From Rotaria sordida (taxonomy: Eukaryota; Rotifera; Eurotatoria; Philodinida; Philodinidae): a DNA stretch of 64,000 bases. The DNA lies in assembly GCA_905250125.1 (NCBI GenBank), contig CAJNOL010000151.1, positions 62,001 through 126,000 of the forward strand, written 5' to 3'. Below the pieces are notes generated by a model. It had not been told where the DNA came from. It made no database searches and saw only the letters and a list, made by a program, of their open reading frames with translations. A program made the position numbers and the translations under genes. Shown here in pieces: positions 61,815 through 64,000 of this stretch; position 1 is the stretch's first letter, and each line of letters opens with the position of its first letter.

Positions 61815-64000
61815 ATGGCTCAACAAAAATCAATTACATTTTTCTTTAAAAAAAAACGTGAAATATCGGAAGTAGAGGAAAATGATGATGTAAAGGAGGT
61901 AAATATATTAGTCTTAAATAAATGTTGGAAATCATTTCGATGATTGTTAGTAAAAAATGAACTTTAGATAGGTTTAATTATGATCGAGTAGAATAGTCTT
62001 AAAAGGATTCGTGTCCATAGTTCTTATGAGCTGAGATATTGAATTTTCAAGTTAACTCCAATAGAGAATCAAAATCCTTCTTATCTGTCGAAACTTGAAA
62101 ATTCAATATTTCAGCTCATAAGGGCTATGTACCCAAAGTATGGGCTTAAAAGCGGTTAATCACTTCGGGTATTTTCCTCATAAACCGAGCAAAAAAGAAT
62201 TCATATTAGAACTACCAATGTTGAAGAAAATGCTTTCAAATGCAGTTGTGTTTTATTAAGAAACTTACGAGGGAACGTATCCAATTGTCAGGTGCCATAC
62301 GACTTCATATTATGGCTATGAATAGGTCTCTATGAGACGAAGAAAAGTTCAAAAAGGATTCGGACTCATGGCCTAGTGATGAAGAGTTATGACTGTTTTA
62401 GTGAAACTTTTATTGAGATCAAGATATTTCTGAAAAGTCCAAAACGAGGAGTTTCAAATTGAAATTTTACCTACGGGCACATTTGATAGTCATTCTCTAG
62501 ATATTCAATACCCCCCCCCCCCAAAAAAAAACCAACTTGCAGACGTAATACGATATCGAACGGTGTCCGACAGTTGGATATAGTTTCTCTTGTTAATGAT
62601 TACAGATCATAATAAATCAATAGACATAGTATCAAATTTTTATATCTTCAAAAAGACATCATCTATTTTTAGTTATGAACAACTGTTAAGATCTTTACCT
62701 AATAAAAAAAAACCGAGTTTTGATTGTTACATAATTTTTAATACTAAATTAGAGATAAAAAGTTTATAAGTCTTTTCTTTGATTTCTTCTAGCTATTGCT
62801 ATTAAGAAAAAAAAGTGAAAAATACTATGTTTCAAACCTTGACCTTCAATTTAATATTGGATAATGATTGACTATTTGTTCTCTTTTTTATTTTTAAAGC
62901 CTGTTGCTACTACACCAAAACGAATTAAAACAGCATCTAATACACCAGTAGCATCACCTTTACGAATTTCTCAATCAAATTCCAATGTTAATTCACCTAA
63001 TTTATCAAAAACTGAAGAAGAAAAACGTTTAGCTGAACGTGTAGAAAATAATCGAATTTTAGCAAAAATGAAACTTGAAACTAAAACAACACGTGGACTC
63101 GTTGTTGATGTGGGTATATCATGGTATAAAGCATTTGAAAAAGAATTTTCTAAAGATTATTTTCAAAAGGTATTCGATTCTTTACAATTACAAATAAAAA
63201 CAAGAAGGTAATGAGCTTGTTCTTTTTTTTTTTTACTTTAATTAGTTAGCAAATTTTATTGCTGATGAACGAGAAAAAGGTGTTACAATTTATCCACCAC
63301 CACATCATGTTTTTACATTTACACGTATGTGTGAATTAAATGAAGTTAAAGTTGTTATTCTTGGACAAGATCCATATCATGGACCAAATCAAGCACATGG
63401 TCTATGTTTTTCAGTACGAAAAAATGTTCCACCACCACCAAGGTTTTTATATTTAAAAACAAACAAATCTTTTCTACAAGTTTTTTTTTTGTCTAGTCTA
63501 CAAAATATGTATAAAGAATTACAAGCTGATATACCTGGTTTTGTTATTCCAAATCATGGTACATTATCTGGTTGGGCAAGACAAGGTGTTTTATTACTCA
63601 ATGCTTGTTTAACTGTTGAAAGAAATAAAGCTAATTCACATAAAGGAAAGGGATGGGAAAAATTTACAGTAAAAAAAAACAAAACAAAATTTTCTATTAA
63701 TAATTAATTTTATATATATATGTGTTTTTTTCCTAAGGATGCTATTATTCAATATCTTAATGATCGTTCAGCTAATATTGTTTTCTTACTTTGGGGTAGA
63801 GATGCTCAAAATAAAGGAGCACGAATTGATAAAGTATATTTTAATATAATTGATTTCAATAGAAATATTTTTTTTTTGATGTTTTATAATATATTTAGAA
63901 TCGTCATCATGTTTTAACAGCTGCTCATCCATCACCATTTTCAGCTTATAATGGATTTATGGGTTGTAAAGTATTTCAAAAACAAAATTTTTTTCTATTA
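61815..64000 (+). CDS. UNG: Uracil-DNA glycosylase (family 1), 3' end outside the window
   Basis: Base-excision enzyme that removes uracil from DNA. Seven exons are visible: 61815-61898, 62900-63169, 63246-63442, 63497-63668, 63738-63833, and from 63899 on the last partial exon (six junction-defined plus edge; the 3' end is missing). The N-terminus [14 protein letters not shown] carries a PCNA-binding PIP-like motif (QKSITFFF) and a basic cluster, as in nuclear UNG2. Catalytic motifs: water-activating Asp160 in [20 protein letters not shown], the Pro-rich loop [21 protein letters not shown], and the uracil-leucine loop region with His283 in [13 protein letters not shown]. Around 20-30 residues should remain beyond base 64000. 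Intron 1 (61899-62899) is 1.0 kb and carries a palindrome and a C12 tract; the other introns are 54-76 bp. No mitochondrial presequence exon was recognised. Confidence 0.96.
62012..62132. repeat. Short palindromic element in UNG intron 1
   Basis: CTTATGAGCTGAGATATTGA with the following ATTTTCAAGTT at the left is complementary to AACTTGAAAATTCAATATTT and CAGCTCATAAG at the right. The arms are about 40 bp around a loop of about 40 bp. Confidence 0.8.
62511..62531. repeat. C12-A9 homopolymer tract
   Basis: Twelve C followed by nine A, conspicuous in an AT-rich genome and located in UNG intron 1. Confidence 0.9.

Noticed and set aside
1..64000. CRISPR arrays, rRNA, bacterial operons and ribosome binding sites
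   Set aside because: The window is eukaryotic with spliced genes; no direct-repeat/spacer array or rRNA-like block was seen.

Overview
The window is nuclear DNA of a small, AT-rich animal genome, most probably a bdelloid rotifer. Animal-specific genes are present (a Pax2/5/8 paired-box gene, rootletin, IQCE). Most introns are about 50-60 bp with GT..AG ends, interrupted by a few introns of 0.5-2 kb. Several families I associate with bdelloids also occur: a membrane-anchored kelch protein, a large F-box protein, an LRR gene built from 84-nt exons, and a protein with a bdelloid-type N-terminal domain. The taxonomic call is inference from gene content; no marker gene was searched. There is one 10-base assembly gap at 1507-1516.

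Layout. (1) 1-913, minus: 5' part of a glutathionylspermidine amidase/synthetase gene, otherwise known mainly from bacteria and kinetoplastids, running off the left edge. (2) 914-6387: gene-poor, with decayed mariner-like transposase remnants. (3) 6388-9077, minus: alanine aminotransferase with two alternative first-exon sets, one encoding a mitochondrial presequence and one not. (4) 9400-16504, plus: IQCE, divergent from ALT across 322 bp. (5) 16584-18890, minus: Pax2/5/8, converging on IQCE with 79 bp between stop codons. (6) 18891-23885: no gene recognised. (7) 23886-25435, plus: kelch ectodomain protein. (8) 27333-28686, minus: LRR exon array. (9) 29348-31636, plus: F-box protein. (10) 34411-35127, plus: gene with one in-frame stop. 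(11) 36879-56039, minus: rootletin, 33 coding exons, 2142 residues. (12) 58548-61686, plus: NOG1/GTPBP4. (13) 61815-64000, plus: uracil-DNA glycosylase, running off the right edge.

The exon models were built by hand from splice sites and reading phase. For ALT (both isoforms), IQCE, Pax, kelch, F-box, rootletin and NOG1 the summed coding length is divisible by three and the protein reads through without a stop; the visible UNG exons also keep phase. No operon-like functional set joins the genes: two are ciliary (rootletin, IQCE), and the others serve amino-acid metabolism, development, ribosome assembly, DNA repair and polyamine-thiol metabolism. The most unusual points are the polyamine-thiol gene, the dual 5' ends of ALT, a full-length but degenerate homeodomain in Pax2/5/8, an internal alternative start in rootletin, and foldback (long inverted-repeat) elements in five of the long introns.
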